Below are positions 63,378 through 64,000 of a DNA stretch of 64,000 nt, one piece after another. The DNA comes from Streptomyces cavernae (GTDB lineage: Bacteria; Actinomycetota; Actinomycetes; Streptomycetales; Streptomycetaceae), in the NCBI RefSeq assembly GCF_004023625.1, contig NZ_RPDJ01000015.1:62001-126000 (forward strand), given 5' to 3'. Made by a program: the position numbers and the translations under genes. Below the pieces are notes generated by a model, which worked only from the letters and a program-made list of their open reading frames with translations, did not search any database and was not told the DNA's origin. How positions within the stretch are numbered: position 1 is the first letter of the stretch; the number at the start of each line of letters is the position of its first letter.

Positions 63378-64000
63378 GTGAAACGCCTGCAACGGCCGCG
63401 CCGGATGCCCGTCGATCCGTACATCCTCCTCCTGCTGGGCACCGTGGGCCTCGCGGCCCTCCTCCCGGCCCGGGGCACGGCCGCCGATGTGGCGTCGGGG
63501 GCGTCCACCGCCGCGATCGCCTTTCTCTTCTTCCTCTACGGCGCCCGGCTGTCCACCCGCGAGGCACTCGCCGGACTCAAGCACTGGCGACTCCATCTCA
63601 CCGTGCTGGCCTGCACTTTCGTGGTGTTCCCGCTGCTCGGCCTCGCTGCCCGGGGCCTGGTACCGGTGGTCCTGACGCACTCCCTCTACACCGGACTGCT
63701 CTTCCTGACCCTCGTCCCCTCTACCATCCAGTCGTCGATCGCCTTCACCTCCCTCGCGCGCGGCAACGTGCCCGCCGCGATCTGCGCCGGCTCCTTCTCC
63801 TCGCTCGCCGGCATCGTCATCACTCCGCTGCTCGCGGCCGTACTGCTCGGCAGCAGCGCAGGCGGCTTCTCCACGGACTCGCTCGGCAGGATCGTCCTGC
63901 AGTTGCTGGTGCCGTTCGTCGCCGGTCAGCTCCTGCGGCCGTGGATCGGTGACTTCGTCACCCGCAACAAGAAGGTGCTCTCCCTCGTCGACCGCGGCTC
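63378..64000 (+). CDS. Bile acid:sodium symporter family (BASS) transporter, 3' end outside window
   Basis: GTG 63378 (GGAG just upstream) opens a frame still running at the window end, 207 codons so far. It is highly hydrophobic with at least six helices; VDPYILLLLGTVGLAALLPA, IAFLFFLYGARLSTREALAG, FLTLVPSTIQSSIAFTSLAR and SLAGIVITPLLAAVLLG match the SBF-like/BASS fold, with the PSTIQSS kink resembling the sodium-site region. It probably imports or exports an organic acid. The divergent LysR gene is the likely regulator. Confidence 0.9.
   Translation, partial: MKRLQRPRRMPVDPYILLLLGTVGLAALLPARGTAADVASGASTAAIAFLFFLYGARLSTREALAGLKHWRLHLTVLACTFVVFPLLGLAARGLVPVVLTHSLYTGLLFLTLVPSTIQSSIAFTSLARGNVPAAICAGSFSSLAGIVITPLLAAVLLGSSAGGFSTDSLGRIVLQLLVPFVAGQLLRPWIGDFVTRNKKVLSLVDRG

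Overview
The window is a stretch of a high-GC actinomycete chromosome, almost certainly Streptomyces. Evidence: GC-rich third codon positions, frequent GTG/TTG starts, many NTGA gene overlaps, Tat and lipoprotein secretion signals, a SigB/F/G-type sigma factor, a SAM-dependent methyltransferase, XRE/DUF5753 regulators, secreted polysaccharide-degrading enzymes and Streptomyces-type intergenic repeats. No rRNA, tRNA or CRISPR array was seen. The mix of niche enzymes, paralogues of core genes (dnaK, mraY) and many gene remnants suggests an accessory or arm-like region.

Layout. 0-10 kb is a stress and dormancy block: a universal stress protein (cut by the window edge), a GH65 phosphorylase-type enzyme with a small coupled ORF, a DUF1918-HTH-PPOX protein behind twin DosR/OsdR-like palindromes, decayed USP and CBS pieces, a TPP-dependent pyruvate oxidase-like enzyme, a stress sigma factor, and a divergent PAS-GAF / GAF-ANTAR signalling pair. 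10.5-25 kb holds a repeat-built surface protein, a PLP-fold protein coupled to a metallo-beta-lactamase-fold hydrolase, a HEAT / MerR-HEAT operon with its own MerR-type operator, a VOC protein, a PASTA-less Ser/Thr kinase ending in a peptidoglycan-binding domain, a decayed pentapeptide-repeat array, a DedA + MBL pair, a holin-phosphatase fusion, an IS200/IS605 TnpB remnant and an OsmC peroxidase.

25-32 kb: a second dnaK, two XRE regulators, a pterin dehydratase coupled to a methyltransferase, and a secreted PL11 rhamnogalacturonan lyase. 32.4-37.2 kb is a gene graveyard (integrase tail, SDR, AKR, Tn3 transposase tail, phosphosugar mutase and MDR fragments) with a few intact genes inserted: an HxlR regulator, a beta/gamma-crystallin-like secreted protein and small membrane proteins. 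37.2-43 kb: a TetR regulator facing an 86-aa membrane protein across two identical-arm operators, a PAP2 phosphatase, and a response regulator - histidine kinase - GerMN lipoprotein chain. 43-64 kb: a large secreted S8 protease, a Tat-exported GH78 rhamnosidase, a stand-alone second mraY coupled to a 51-aa ORF, a MITE-like element, a GH75 chitosanase, an aldo/keto reductase, a heparin-lyase-like protein, a branched-chain amino-acid-type ABC system in which both permeases and one ATPase are fused, an acyl-CoA ligase, and a LysR regulator facing a bile-acid-symporter-family transporter.

Themes. (1) Plant/fungal polymer use: PL11 and GH78 act on rhamnogalacturonan and each has a LacI-like palindrome upstream; GH75 has its own palindrome. 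(2) An unusual density of tandem repeats (periods 6, 15, 17, 17, 27, 39, 44 and 72 bp), some inside coding frames. (3) Several small regulons that can be read directly from DNA: MerR, HxlR, TetR and DosR-like sites beside their likely regulators or targets. Function statements rest on recognised motifs and family knowledge; no database search was possible.
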